From 67-14 sp035502775 (GTDB taxonomy: Bacteria > Actinomycetota > Thermoleophilia > Solirubrobacterales > 70-9), in assembly GCA_035502775.1 (NCBI GenBank), contig DATJUB010000029.1, forward strand, positions 24,163 through 88,162: DNA of 64,000 nucleotides, in the 5' to 3' direction. A program made the translations under genes and the position numbers. Under the pieces are notes generated by a model. The model was not told the DNA's origin, did not search any database, and was given only the letters and a program-made list of their open reading frames with translations. Within the stretch, counting starts at the first letter, position 1; every line of letters begins with the position of its first letter. Below are positions 41,350-49,758 of the stretch, one piece after another.

Positions 41350-42008
41350 TCCGAGAAGCGTCTCGGCGGCCGGATCAGGTGGTGCCGTCCGAACCGGCCG
41401 GCGACCATAGGGAACAGGGTGCCCCAATGGATCGGAACCGCGATTTTCGGCCGGATCAGATGGGCCGCCTCGGCCGCCCGGTCCGGATCCATGTGGCCCT
41501 CCCCGAGCGTGTGTCCCCAGCCCCAGACCGGAATCAGGGCGACATCTACGTTCGGCGAGAGCCGGTCCATCTCGGGAAACAGATCGGTGTCCCCGGCGAA
41601 GTACACCTGCCGGCTGCCGGACACGATGAAGCCCACCGCGTCGCCCGGTCGGGCGAGTGGCCGGCGACGGCCGTCGTGAGCCGCGGGAACGGCGGTGACC
41701 GTGACCGCGCCGACCGAGGTCGAGTGTCCGACCGGCAGCTCCTCGACCGCGGTGAATCCACGGCGTCCGAGCAGCTTCGCGGTACCGGGGCCGCCGATGA
41801 TCCGCACCGCCTTGCCGAAGCGCCTCAGCGACGGCAGGTCGAGATGATCGAAGTGCTGGTGGGAGAGCAGGATCGCGTCGGGCACATCGGCCCCGCTGAT
41901 CCCGGGGTCGGGAACCTGCCTGCGAAGATGGACGACGCGGCTGCGCAGCACCGGATCGGTGAGCAGATGGGCACCGTCCATGCGGATGTCCACCGTGGCG
42001 TGCCCCAC
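41277..42008 (-). CDS. MBL-fold hydrolase (UlaG-like)
   Basis: The 243-residue protein has HxHxDH-type motif LLSHQHFDHLDL near residue 49, VYFAGDTDLFPEM near 135, and PIHWGTLFP near 193, typical of UlaG/YtnP-like lactonase or phosphodiesterase members. The annotated start GTG 42008 cuts the conserved N-terminal strand: residues SVNDLTY continue upstream in frame to a stop at 42044-42042, with only CTG 42017 or ATC 42032 as possible starts. It overlaps the convergent phosphatase by 73 bases. Confidence 0.87.
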   Translation of the reverse strand: MGHATVDIRMDGAHLLTDPVLRSRVVHLRRQVPDPGISGADVPDAILLSHQHFDHLDLPSLRRFGKAVRIIGGPGTAKLLGRRGFTAVEELPVGHSTSVGAVTVTAVPAAHDGRRRPLARPGDAVGFIVSGSRQVYFAGDTDLFPEMDRLSPNVDVALIPVWGWGHTLGEGHMDPDRAAEAAHLIRPKIAVPIHWGTLFPMVAGRFGRHHLIRPPRRFSDQVGAGESEVEVRVLEPGSSMPLD

Positions 42009-42086
42009 GTATGTCAGGTCATTGACGGAGATGGCCGCCGATTATCGCTGACTCGCCGGGCCAGTAGCTAGGGTGGTCGCCTGAAC

Positions 42087-42566
42087 ATGCGGCGCAGACC
42101 TTTCCAGACCAACTATGCGGGAGCCATCTACGGCACCATCCTCTCGATGGCCGTGATCACCACGGCCAGCAAAGATCCCTCGATCGGGCCGATCATGATC
42201 GCGGGTTGGGCGGCCGCGACCGCGATCGTGTTCTTCATCGCCCACGTCTACGCGGACATCGTCGCGGCCGGTTTCGCGAGGCCATCCGAGGCGAAGGACC
42301 TGGCCAAGTCGGCGGTCAGGAAGGAATGGCCGATGGTCCAGGGCTCCCTGATTCCCGCGGCGGCGATGCTGCTGGCGCCGCTGGGGGTCGTCTCGACCGA
42401 GAAGGCGACCTATGTGGCGATGTACGTGGGCGTGGTGGTGCTGTTCCTGGCCGGTCTCTTCATCGGGTCACGCGAGAATCTCGGCTGGATGCGGATGTTG
42501 ACGATCGGCGCGATCAACGCCTTCATCGGCCTGCTGATCGTGCTCTTGAAGATCTTTGTCCACTGA
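42087..42566 (+). CDS. Integral membrane protein, five predicted helices
   Basis: A 159-residue hydrophobic protein: AIYGTILSMAVITTAS, IMIAGWAAATAIVFFIAHVYADIVAAGF, SLIPAAAMLLAPLGVV, YVAMYVGVVVLFLAGLFIG and MLTIGAINAFIGLLIVLLKIF. Not recognised as a named family. It starts 27 bases from the divergent MBL frame and is convergent with the next small membrane protein. Confidence 0.75.
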   Translation: MRRRPFQTNYAGAIYGTILSMAVITTASKDPSIGPIMIAGWAAATAIVFFIAHVYADIVAAGFARPSEAKDLAKSAVRKEWPMVQGSLIPAAAMLLAPLGVVSTEKATYVAMYVGVVVLFLAGLFIGSRENLGWMRMLTIGAINAFIGLLIVLLKIFVH

Positions 42567-42578
42567 CGCCGCGCGGCG

Positions 42579-42860
42579 TCAGTACGTGCGCGCTTCGCGG
42601 GCCTGGGTCGTCTTCACGTAGGACATGATGTCGACGAAGAAGGCGAAGATCACGATCAGCCACTCGAAGCCGTCCACCCCCCGGCTGCCGACGTTCCACA
42701 TCACGATGTAGGCCAGCGTGGTCCAGGGCAGGAAGAAGAACCCGAGCACGGGAACGACCCAGCCGTCCATCGCCTTCCCCACCCAGTCCGAAAATACGAG
42801 CACCACGAACAGTGCCAGCCGGGGCGAGATGATGGCGAACAGCGCGACTAGACAGGGCAT
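42579..42860 (-). CDS. Small membrane protein
   Basis: A 93-residue protein with three predicted helices (LVALFAIISPRLALFVVLVFSD, VVPVLGFFFLPWTTLAYIVMW, WLIVIFAFFVDIMSYV). It resembles small actinobacterial membrane proteins of unknown function. It lies 14 bases downstream of the BrkB-like gene on the same strand. Confidence 0.72.
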   Translation of the reverse strand: MPCLVALFAIISPRLALFVVLVFSDWVGKAMDGWVVPVLGFFFLPWTTLAYIVMWNVGSRGVDGFEWLIVIFAFFVDIMSYVKTTQAREARTY

Positions 42861-42874
42861 GATCAGAACCTACA

Positions 42875-43717
42875 TCAACCGTCGCGGGACTTTGAAATTC
42901 CGGGTATGGAGGGGCGCCACGGGCGCATCCTGAAAGTCGCCGCGATATGGGCGCCGTAGACGACGGCCATCGAGGCCAGGTTGAGGAAGATCAGCAGCCC
43001 GAGGAATCCGGCGAGCACGCCGTACACGGCGCTGTTTCCGCCGGAGACGTCGAACCAGAGGCGCAGGCCGGAGGAGACGAGACCGACCAGCGCGGCGGCC
43101 ACCACCGCGCCGATCACGGTGCTCGACCAGGGGGTCTTGCCCGGATTGAGCACCCAGAACATCCAGGTGAAGAAGAGGATCCCGAACACACCGATCCCGA
43201 TCGGACCGCCGAAACGGCCGGCGGCCTCGGTCAGAAAGGCACTGTCATCGATCGCCGAGGCGAGGGGGCGCGAAACGATCAGGCCGACGAAGATCAGCGC
43301 GAATGGCAGGGTGATCGCCGTGATCCCGATGTCGAGCAGCTTGTTCTTCGGGAACGATGGCCCGTTGGCCGAGTTCTCGTTGGCGGTCTCGACCGCGTGC
43401 CGGAGCGCCCCGACCGCGGAGCTGGTCGAGTAGAGCAGGATCACCGCGGTGATGATGCCGAGACTGCCGGCGCCCTTGGTCAGGCCGTCGAGGAACTTCG
43501 CGACTTCGCGCTGTCCTTCGACGTCATCGAAGGGAAGGTTGTCGACCAGTTCACGGATCAGATCGGCCCGGAAGTCGGGCGAATCGAAGATGTTGCTGAG
43601 GATCCAGACGGCCAGCAGGAGCAGGGCCGGAAAGGTCATCAGCACGAAGAAGCTGAGCTGCGCCGCCTGCCTGGTCCCGGCCGCCCTGTCGAAGGACAGG
43701 GCGGCCGTCCAGATCAC
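42875..43717 (-). CDS. YihY/BrkB family membrane protein
   Basis: A 280-residue protein with about six membrane helices matching YihY/BrkB (formerly mis-called RNase BN): AAQLSFFVLMTFPALLLLAVWIL, GSLGIITAVILLYSTSSAVGALRHAVE, WMFWVLNPGKTPWSSTVIGAVVAAALVG and FLGLLIFLNLASMAVVYGA. Start GTG 43717; conserved-looking residues (ALKRIWA) lie upstream without ATG/GTG/TTG, so the true start may be CTG about 21 bases earlier. It follows the DUF7144 gene closely. Confidence 0.88.
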   Translation of the reverse strand: MIWTAALSFDRAAGTRQAAQLSFFVLMTFPALLLLAVWILSNIFDSPDFRADLIRELVDNLPFDDVEGQREVAKFLDGLTKGAGSLGIITAVILLYSTSSAVGALRHAVETANENSANGPSFPKNKLLDIGITAITLPFALIFVGLIVSRPLASAIDDSAFLTEAAGRFGGPIGIGVFGILFFTWMFWVLNPGKTPWSSTVIGAVVAAALVGLVSSGLRLWFDVSGGNSAVYGVLAGFLGLLIFLNLASMAVVYGAHIAATFRMRPWRPSIPGISKSRDG

Positions 43718-43769
43718 GGCCCAGATCCGTTTCAGGGCCGCTGCGACTTTGTCGCGGAGCTTCGCCGAG

Positions 43770-44198
43770 CTAGTCCCCCATGCCGATCTTGGCTTCGTCC
43801 CAGCGCACGGTGACCGCGTACAGGATCGTCACGTTGAAGGCGATGAAGATCAGCGAGAGGAAAGGCTGCGTGGTCAGCGTGGTCAGATCGATCACCGCGT
43901 GGAAGAAACACAGCACGATCGTCAGCAGGCGGGCCCAGGTGCGTCCCTGGATCAGCGCATAGCCGGCCCAGACCTTGACGATTCCGACGACCAGCCAGAT
44001 CACGCCGACGGCCTGGACGCTCAGCAGGTAGACATCTCCGCCGGAGGTCCCACGCACGAAATAGTCGTCCTCGAACGCCGCGGCCAGCCCGGCGATGACG
44101 CTGAACACACCGACCAGCATCATCATGATGCCGGCGAAAGCTACCCAGGACGCCCAGGCGGCGGAACCGCCGGGAACTTTTGAACCGCTCGACTCCAT
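43770..44198 (-). CDS. DUF7144-type membrane protein
   Basis: A 142-residue protein with four helices: AWASWVAFAGIMMMLVGVFSVIAGLAAAF, LLSVQAVGVIWLVVGIVKVWAGYAL, RLLTIVLCFFHAVIDLTTL and SLIFIAFNVTILYAVTV. The pattern GVFSVIAGLAA and WARxLTIV is typical of this actinobacterial family. Function unknown. AAGGGGAATCAG precedes ATG 44198. Confidence 0.82.
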   Translation of the reverse strand: MESSGSKVPGGSAAWASWVAFAGIMMMLVGVFSVIAGLAAAFEDDYFVRGTSGGDVYLLSVQAVGVIWLVVGIVKVWAGYALIQGRTWARLLTIVLCFFHAVIDLTTLTTQPFLSLIFIAFNVTILYAVTVRWDEAKIGMGD

Positions 44199-44305
44199 CT
44201 GATTCCCCTTACTTCTCGATCACGGACAGAACACCCCCGGCGACGTGCCGGTGACGCCACCCTACCCGGCGGCCGGGCGCGAGCGAAGCGGAGACCGAAA
44301 AGCGG

Positions 44306-45286
44306 TCAGGGCCTTGCGATGCACCGAAACGAGATGTGACAGGTGGAGCTCTCGATGCTCTCCGGGATACGGGCCGCGGGCCGGTAGCGGCTGCAGTAGT
44401 TCTCGGCGCAGAGGTACGACCCGCCCTTGATCACCTTGCGGGGAATCCCGCTCTGCGGATCGCGGCTGGCATCGACGCTCGGACCGCGCGGGTTGCTCGG
44501 CGCGCAGCAGCGCGAGGTCGGCTCCTCATGCCGGTCGGCGAACCATGTCTGGGTCCATTCCCAGGTGTTTCCGGTGATCTCGTACAGGCCGAACGGATTC
44601 GGCTCGTAGGTCTTGACCGCGACCGTCCCGGGCTTGCGCGGACCGTTCGGACGGGGCCGGAACTTCCAGGGGAACTCGCCGATCCAGCGGTTCATCCGTT
44701 CCTCACCGGCCGGCGCGATCTCATCGCCCCAGCCGAACTCGGCTCCCTCGATCCCGCCCCGCCCCGCTCGCTCCCACTCGGCTTCGGTCGGCAGTTCCTT
44801 GCCGGCCCATCTCGCGTAGGCGTCGGCATCCTGAAAGGTCACCTGGGTCACCGGATGCTCTTCCTTGCCGTCGAGGTTCGAGTTCGGCCCCCAGGGATGG
44901 CGCCAGCTGGCGCCCGGGGTCCAGGCCCACCAGCCCATCGGGTTGCTCATGTCGACCGGCCGGCGCGGCTGCTTGAAGGTGATCGAACCGGGCACGAGCA
45001 ATGCCGGGTCCGCACCCGGATACATCGCCGGATCCGGCGCCTTCTCGGCGATCGTCATGTACCCGGTGGCCTCGACGAACCGTTCGAACTCGCGGTTGGT
45101 GACCGCGGTCTCGTCCATCCAGAAACCGTCAACGGTGACGGGTCCGGCCGGCTTCTCCTCCGGGTAGTGACGATCGCTGCCCATCGCGAAGGTGCCACCC
45201 GGGATCCATGTCATGCCCGGATGCGGCGGCGGGCCGGGCGCATCGGCCGAGACTGAGCTCTGTGATTCGGAATCCATCGTCACCAA
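44306..45286 (-). CDS. Formylglycine-generating enzyme family protein
   Basis: A 326-residue SUMF1-fold protein. FGE converts a Cys in sulfatase CxPxR motifs to formylglycine using copper bound by two cysteines. Here both are kept in GGSYLCAENYCSRYRPAAR (near residues 291 and 296), as are WIPGGTFAMGSD, LPTEAEWERAGRGG and WEWTQTW. The ATG follows the hydrolase stop by two bases, in an operon with a cyclophilin. No sulfatase gene is in the window, so its client lies elsewhere. Confidence 0.92.
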   Translation of the reverse strand: MVTMDSESQSSVSADAPGPPPHPGMTWIPGGTFAMGSDRHYPEEKPAGPVTVDGFWMDETAVTNREFERFVEATGYMTIAEKAPDPAMYPGADPALLVPGSITFKQPRRPVDMSNPMGWWAWTPGASWRHPWGPNSNLDGKEEHPVTQVTFQDADAYARWAGKELPTEAEWERAGRGGIEGAEFGWGDEIAPAGEERMNRWIGEFPWKFRPRPNGPRKPGTVAVKTYEPNPFGLYEITGNTWEWTQTWFADRHEEPTSRCCAPSNPRGPSVDASRDPQSGIPRKVIKGGSYLCAENYCSRYRPAARIPESIESSTCHISFRCIARP

Positions 45287-45288
45287 GG

Positions 45289-46140
45289 CTACCCGGCGGC
45301 CGCCTCGAGTCCGTTCGACTCCAGGAAGCCGGCGATCTCCCGGGACAGGCGCCCGCCCTGCCAGGAAAGCGGCGACTGCCCCTTCTCCTCGCTGATCATC
45401 TTCGCGTTCGGCAATGCCTCCGCGTATCGTTCGGCGACCGCGTACGGATGTCCGTCATCCATCTCGTCGTGGCTGCCGACCACCAGCACCGGCATCCGGA
45501 GCGCCGCGAGCTCACCGAGAGATCCGAACGGCCGCGAACGCGGGATCTGGCGGAGCGCCTCGGCGACGGCCTCGGGATGCCGGTGAAGCTCGGCCCGACC
45601 CTGGGCGAGCCGCATGATCGTCCGGCGAATGTCTTCGCTCGCGTCGACGTGCTCGCCGACCACCCGGGCGAATCCCGCCGGTCCCTCCCGCTCGAGCGCG
45701 TCGGCCCGTTCGTCCCAGCGGCCGAGATCCAGGTCGTCCTCGCCTCCGGTGTAGACCGGACCGATCAGGATCAGCGCGGCCACCCGCTCCGGGTGACGGA
45801 GAGCGAACGTCACCGAGGTGTGGCAGCCCATCGAGTGCCCTCCGAGGATCAGGCCATCATCACCGCCGCGCTCGGCGATCACCGCCTCGAGGTCGTCGGC
45901 GAGCAGATCGTAGGTGTACTCGGCCGCCGGATCTGACTCGCCGTGTCCGCGCGCGTCGTAGGTGTGGAGGCGGTAGCCGCGCCGGGGCAGCACCTTCGAT
46001 CCGTGGACCACATAGCGCCGGGTGGCGCTCAGACCGTGGGAAAGGAATATGCCGCGGCCGGAACCCGAACTCTCACCCCGCAGGAGCGGCCCTTCGGCGG
46101 CCGCTTCGAACTGGACCGGCTCGAGTTCCGCCGCCGTCAA
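45289..46140 (-). CDS. Alpha/beta hydrolase
   Basis: The 283-residue protein has the oxyanion LSHGLSATRR, YDARGHGES, nucleophile elbow GGHSMGCHTSV with Ser near residue 103, and acid candidate GSHDEMDDG. The usual late catalytic His is not evident: the expected place reads EEKGQSPLSWQGG. The start TTG 46140 lies three bases after the cyclophilin stop. Function unknown. Confidence 0.85.
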   Translation of the reverse strand: MTAAELEPVQFEAAAEGPLLRGESSGSGRGIFLSHGLSATRRYVVHGSKVLPRRGYRLHTYDARGHGESDPAAEYTYDLLADDLEAVIAERGGDDGLILGGHSMGCHTSVTFALRHPERVAALILIGPVYTGGEDDLDLGRWDERADALEREGPAGFARVVGEHVDASEDIRRTIMRLAQGRAELHRHPEAVAEALRQIPRSRPFGSLGELAALRMPVLVVGSHDEMDDGHPYAVAERYAEALPNAKMISEEKGQSPLSWQGGRLSREIAGFLESNGLEAAAG

Positions 46141-46143
46141 GTC

Positions 46144-46791
46144 TCAGCCCTTTTCGAGCGTGGCCTTCTCGATGACCACGTCCCGGGTCGGTTGCTCGTC
46201 CGGACCGCCGAGCCCGCCGATCTTCTCGACCACGTCCATGCCTTCGCTCACCTTGCCGACCAGGGCGTAGTCCGGTGTCAGGCTCTGGCCGCCCGATCCG
46301 GTCACGATGTAGAACTGGCTGCCGGAGGTGCCGGAAGCCTCGGCGCCGGACTTGGCCATCGCGACCACACCGACGTCGTACTTCAGGTTCTTCGGCGGTG
46401 CCTCGACCACCTTGTATCCCGGTCCGCCGGTGCCGTCACCGAGCGGATCTCCACCCTGGATGACGAAATCGGGAACGATGCGATGGAAGCCCAGGCCGTC
46501 GTAGAAACCTTCCTCGGTCAGGTAGGCGAAGTTGTTGGCGGTGATCGGTGCCCGTTCGGTGTCGAGCGCGATCTTGAAGGTGCCCTCGGAGGTCTCCATG
46601 GTGACCGTGGCCGGTTCACCCTTCTTCACCACGGTGCCCGGTTCGTCGAGGTTTCCCTCCTTGGTCACCGGGGTCGCCGCCGTACCGGGATCGTCGTCAT
46701 CCCCGCCTCGCGCGACCACGATGACGATGACCACCGCCGCCAGCAGAACTCCGGCGACGACCAGACCAATGAGCTTTTCCCGGTTCTTCAT
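46144..46791 (-). CDS. Membrane-anchored cyclophilin-type peptidyl-prolyl isomerase
   Basis: A 215-residue protein: an N-terminal membrane helix (LIGLVVAGVLLAAVVIVIVV), an acidic linker, then a cyclophilin domain with ITANNFAYLTEEGFYDGLGFHRIVPDFVIQGGDP, and SGSQFYIVTG. Catalytic Arg (FHRI) and Gln (SQFYI) are present. It probably folds exported proteins on the outer face. It is the first gene of a three-gene operon with the hydrolase and FGE-type protein. Confidence 0.93.
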   Translation of the reverse strand: MKNREKLIGLVVAGVLLAAVVIVIVVARGGDDDDPGTAATPVTKEGNLDEPGTVVKKGEPATVTMETSEGTFKIALDTERAPITANNFAYLTEEGFYDGLGFHRIVPDFVIQGGDPLGDGTGGPGYKVVEAPPKNLKYDVGVVAMAKSGAEASGTSGSQFYIVTGSGGQSLTPDYALVGKVSEGMDVVEKIGGLGGPDEQPTRDVVIEKATLEKG

Positions 46792-46859
46792 GGGCGGAAG
46801 GCTAGTAGAAGGGCCGAGTCTTCCGACGGCAGGACCGCTGCACTTGGCATGATCACCTG

Positions 46860-47516
46860 GTGTCCAGCCCCAAATCGTCGCCCGACCGCAAGACCGTCCT
46901 GATCGGCAGGACCATCAGCCGCATCGTCGCCCACACACCGTGGCTATGGCCCGTGGTGAGCCGTCCCGTGATGAGGTTCTTCGATGCCGCCGCGAAGGGC
47001 TGGGACAGCAATACGCGGGCCGGGCAGCCGGAGCATCTCGCTCCACTGGCGGCCGCCGTACTGAAGGTCACCGGCACTCCGGAGCGCGTCCTCGACATCG
47101 GCTGCGGTACCGGCGCGGCCACCCTCTTCCTCTCCCGCGAGTTCCCCCAGGCACGAGTCCGTGGAGTCGATCTCTCTCCCCGCATGATCGCCGAGGCCAA
47201 CGCGAAGATCGGGCTCGACCCAGAGGCGCGGGTCGCGTTCCGCGAGGGCGACGCCTCCAGCCTGCCCTATCCCGATCAGAACTTCGATCTCGTCGCCCAG
47301 ACCAACATGCCCATCTTCTTCGCCGAGATCGATCGTGTACTCCGCCCCGGAGGCACCGTGATCATCGCATCCAGTCTGGGACAGAGCACTCCGTTCTCCA
47401 CCCCGGACGGGGTCACGCGACGCAAGTTCGCCAAACTCGGGATTTCCGAGGTCGAGACCGGCGAAGCGGCCGATGGAACCTATTTCGTGGGGAGAAAGGA
47501 AGAATCGTTCGCATGA
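46860..47516 (+). CDS. Class I SAM-dependent methyltransferase
   Basis: A 218-residue protein with SAM motif I VLDIGCGTGAATLFL near residue 78, VRGVDLSPRMIAEA, and IDRVLRPGGTVIIASS. An N-terminal segment (LIGRTISRIVAHTPWLWPVVSRPVMRFFD) could contact the membrane. It is the first of five coupled genes ending in gatD; its TGA overlaps the kinase ATG. GTG 46860 is the start. Substrate unknown, possibly a lipid. Confidence 0.87.
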   Translation: MSSPKSSPDRKTVLIGRTISRIVAHTPWLWPVVSRPVMRFFDAAAKGWDSNTRAGQPEHLAPLAAAVLKVTGTPERVLDIGCGTGAATLFLSREFPQARVRGVDLSPRMIAEANAKIGLDPEARVAFREGDASSLPYPDQNFDLVAQTNMPIFFAEIDRVLRPGGTVIIASSLGQSTPFSTPDGVTRRKFAKLGISEVETGEAADGTYFVGRKEESFA

Positions 47517-48409
47517 GCTTCGAATCCGAGAAGAACTACGCGCTGATCGTCAACCCGAGCGCGGGCGGAGGAAGGGCTCTGAAGCTTCTGGCCGAGGTCG
47601 AGCGGGAGTTCGACGCGCGTCGCATGGTGTTCCGGGTGGAACGCACCCGGTCGGCCGCGCATGGGATCGATATCGCGCTCGACGCGCTCGACGCACGCGA
47701 GATCCCCGTGGTCATGAGTGGTGACGGCCTACTCGGCGCGATCGGGGGTGCGATGGCCGGCACCGACGCCCCGCTCGGACTGATCCCGGCCGGCCGCGGC
47801 AACGACCTGGCCCGGGCCCTGGGAATCCCGACCGACCCGGCCGAGGCGGTCCGCTGTCTGGACGAGGGTCACGTCCGGGCGATCGACGTCGGCGAGGCCA
47901 ACGGCAACCGGTTCCTCGGCATCGCCTCATTCGGCTTCGATTCCGAGGCCAACCGGATCGCCAACGAGGCGAAGCTGTTCAAGGGCACGATGGTCTACGC
48001 CTACGCCGCGCTCAAGGCGCTGTTCGGCTGGAAGCCGGCCCGCTTCTCCCTGGTCGAGGGCGGCGTCCAGAAGCGGTTCAGCGGCTACACCGTGGCGGTC
48101 GCCAACAACGCCTACTACGGGGGCGGTATGAAGCTCGCGCCGGACGCCGACCTCTCCGACGGGCTGCTCAACGTGGTCGTGATCACCGAGGCCGGCAAGC
48201 TCAGCTTTCTGCTCAACCTGCCCAAGGTGTTCAAGGGAACCCACGTCAACGAGGAGGTGGTCGAAACCTGGACCACCTCGAGTATCGAGCTCAAGGCGAG
48301 CCGCCCCTTCACCGTGTACGCGGACGGCGATCCCCTGACCGAGCTGCCGGCCCGCGTCAGGGTGCTGCCTTCGGCCCTGCGGATGATCGTTCCCGGGGAC
48401 GCCCCTTGA
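47513..48409 (+). CDS. Diacylglycerol kinase family lipid kinase
   Basis: A 298-residue DAGK_cat protein: LIVNPSAGGGRALKLL at the start, MSGDGLLGAIGGAMAGT carrying the GDG nucleotide motif, LGLIPAGRGNDLARALG, and FGFDSEANRIANE. It phosphorylates a lipid, perhaps diacylglycerol or undecaprenol, or acts in glycolipid synthesis. The canonical GGDGT is altered to SGDGL. It is linked by ATGA and TTGA overlaps to the methyltransferase and murT. Confidence 0.92.
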   Translation: MSFESEKNYALIVNPSAGGGRALKLLAEVEREFDARRMVFRVERTRSAAHGIDIALDALDAREIPVVMSGDGLLGAIGGAMAGTDAPLGLIPAGRGNDLARALGIPTDPAEAVRCLDEGHVRAIDVGEANGNRFLGIASFGFDSEANRIANEAKLFKGTMVYAYAALKALFGWKPARFSLVEGGVQKRFSGYTVAVANNAYYGGGMKLAPDADLSDGLLNVVVITEAGKLSFLLNLPKVFKGTHVNEEVVETWTTSSIELKASRPFTVYADGDPLTELPARVRVLPSALRMIVPGDAP

Positions 48410-49758
48410 TCCGGGCGAAGGCCGGTCTCGCCCGCGCAATCGGCAGGCTCAGCCGCGCGACCGGCCGGGGCGGCGGCACCACCCTTCCCGGAAGGGTGCT
48501 GCTGAAGCTGGACGGGAACGCGATCGACAAGCTCGGATCGAAGCTGGAACACGGCTCGACCCTGATCAGCGCCACCAACGGAAAGACCACCACCGCATCG
48601 ATGCTCGCCTCGATCCTGATCGCCGAGGGACGCCATCCGGTTCACAACCGTTCCGGTTCGAACATGACCTGGGGAGTCGCCACCGCTCTGCTCGAACAGA
48701 CCGGCGACGAAGGGCTGTTCGAGGTGGACGAGGCCTGGCTGCCGGAGACCGCGTCCCGCCTCCATCCGGACACGATCCTGCTCGGCAACCTCTTCCGCGA
48801 CCAGCTGGACCGCTACGGCGAGACCGAGGCCCTCGCCGACGCCTGGGTGAAGCTCGCGGCCGACAGTGCCGGAAGGACCGGCTTCGTCCTCAACGCCGAC
48901 GATCCCCTGGTCGCCGACATCGGCCGCCACTCGGGGGAGCAGACCACCTACTTCGGGATCGACGACGACTCGCAGGCGCTGTCCGAGCTTCAGCATGCCC
49001 ATGACGCCAAGCAGTGCCGTGTCTGCGGGCACGCCCTGGAGTACCAGCGGACATTCGTCGGACATCTCGGCCACTACTCCTGCCCGAGTTGCGGCATGAA
49101 ACGGCCGGCGCCCGACGTGTCGGCCCGGAACATAACCCTGAAGGGAATGAGCGGGCTCGAAGCCGAGATCGTGACTCCCGAGGGACGGGCGATCCTGAAC
49201 CTGCCCCTCCCCGGTCTCTACAACCTTTACAACGCTCTCGGAGCGATCGCCACCGCGCGCAGGCTCGGCATTCCGGTCGAGTCGTCGGTCAGGAGCCTGG
49301 CCTCGATGAAGGCGGTGTTCGGAAGGGTCGAGCGGATCCAGGTGGAGCAGACCGAGCTTTCGATCCTCCTGATCAAGAATCCGGCGGGAGCGAACGAGGT
49401 GATCCGCACCCTGGCCCTCGAGCCGGGACAGCTCGATCTCTGGATCGCTCTCAACGACCGGATCGCCGACGGCAGGGACGTGTCCTGGATCTGGGACGCG
49501 GACTTCGAGATGCTCGCCGGCCGGGTCGAATCGGTGGTCTGCACCGGGACACGCGCCGCCGAGATGGCACTGCGCCTGAAGTACGCGGGCTGGGACACCG
49601 GCCGGATCACGGTCGTCGACGACCTGAAGGGGGCACTCCGCGAATCGCTGAAGGGCTCTCCCGCGAAGCTCTTCGCGATGCCGACCTACACCGCCCTGCT
49701 GGAGGTGCGCAAGCTTCTCGCCGACGAAGGTGACGCCGACCAGTACTGGGAAGGTTGA
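48406..49758 (+). CDS. murT: Lipid II isoglutaminyl synthase subunit MurT
   Basis: A 450-residue Mur-ligase-type enzyme that with GatD amidates the glutamate of lipid II. ATP-binding SATNGKTTTASML near residue 64; SNMTWG; FEVDEAW; NLFRDQLDRYGE; a Cys4 zinc ribbon CRVCGHALEY...YSCPSCG near 203-230, specific to MurT; and a C-terminal DUF1727 domain (KNPAGANEVIRTL, IALNDRIADGRDVSWIWD). The start TTG 48406 overlaps the kinase TGA. Confidence 0.96.
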   Translation: MIRAKAGLARAIGRLSRATGRGGGTTLPGRVLLKLDGNAIDKLGSKLEHGSTLISATNGKTTTASMLASILIAEGRHPVHNRSGSNMTWGVATALLEQTGDEGLFEVDEAWLPETASRLHPDTILLGNLFRDQLDRYGETEALADAWVKLAADSAGRTGFVLNADDPLVADIGRHSGEQTTYFGIDDDSQALSELQHAHDAKQCRVCGHALEYQRTFVGHLGHYSCPSCGMKRPAPDVSARNITLKGMSGLEAEIVTPEGRAILNLPLPGLYNLYNALGAIATARRLGIPVESSVRSLASMKAVFGRVERIQVEQTELSILLIKNPAGANEVIRTLALEPGQLDLWIALNDRIADGRDVSWIWDADFEMLAGRVESVVCTGTRAAEMALRLKYAGWDTGRITVVDDLKGALRESLKGSPAKLFAMPTYTALLEVRKLLADEGDADQYWEG

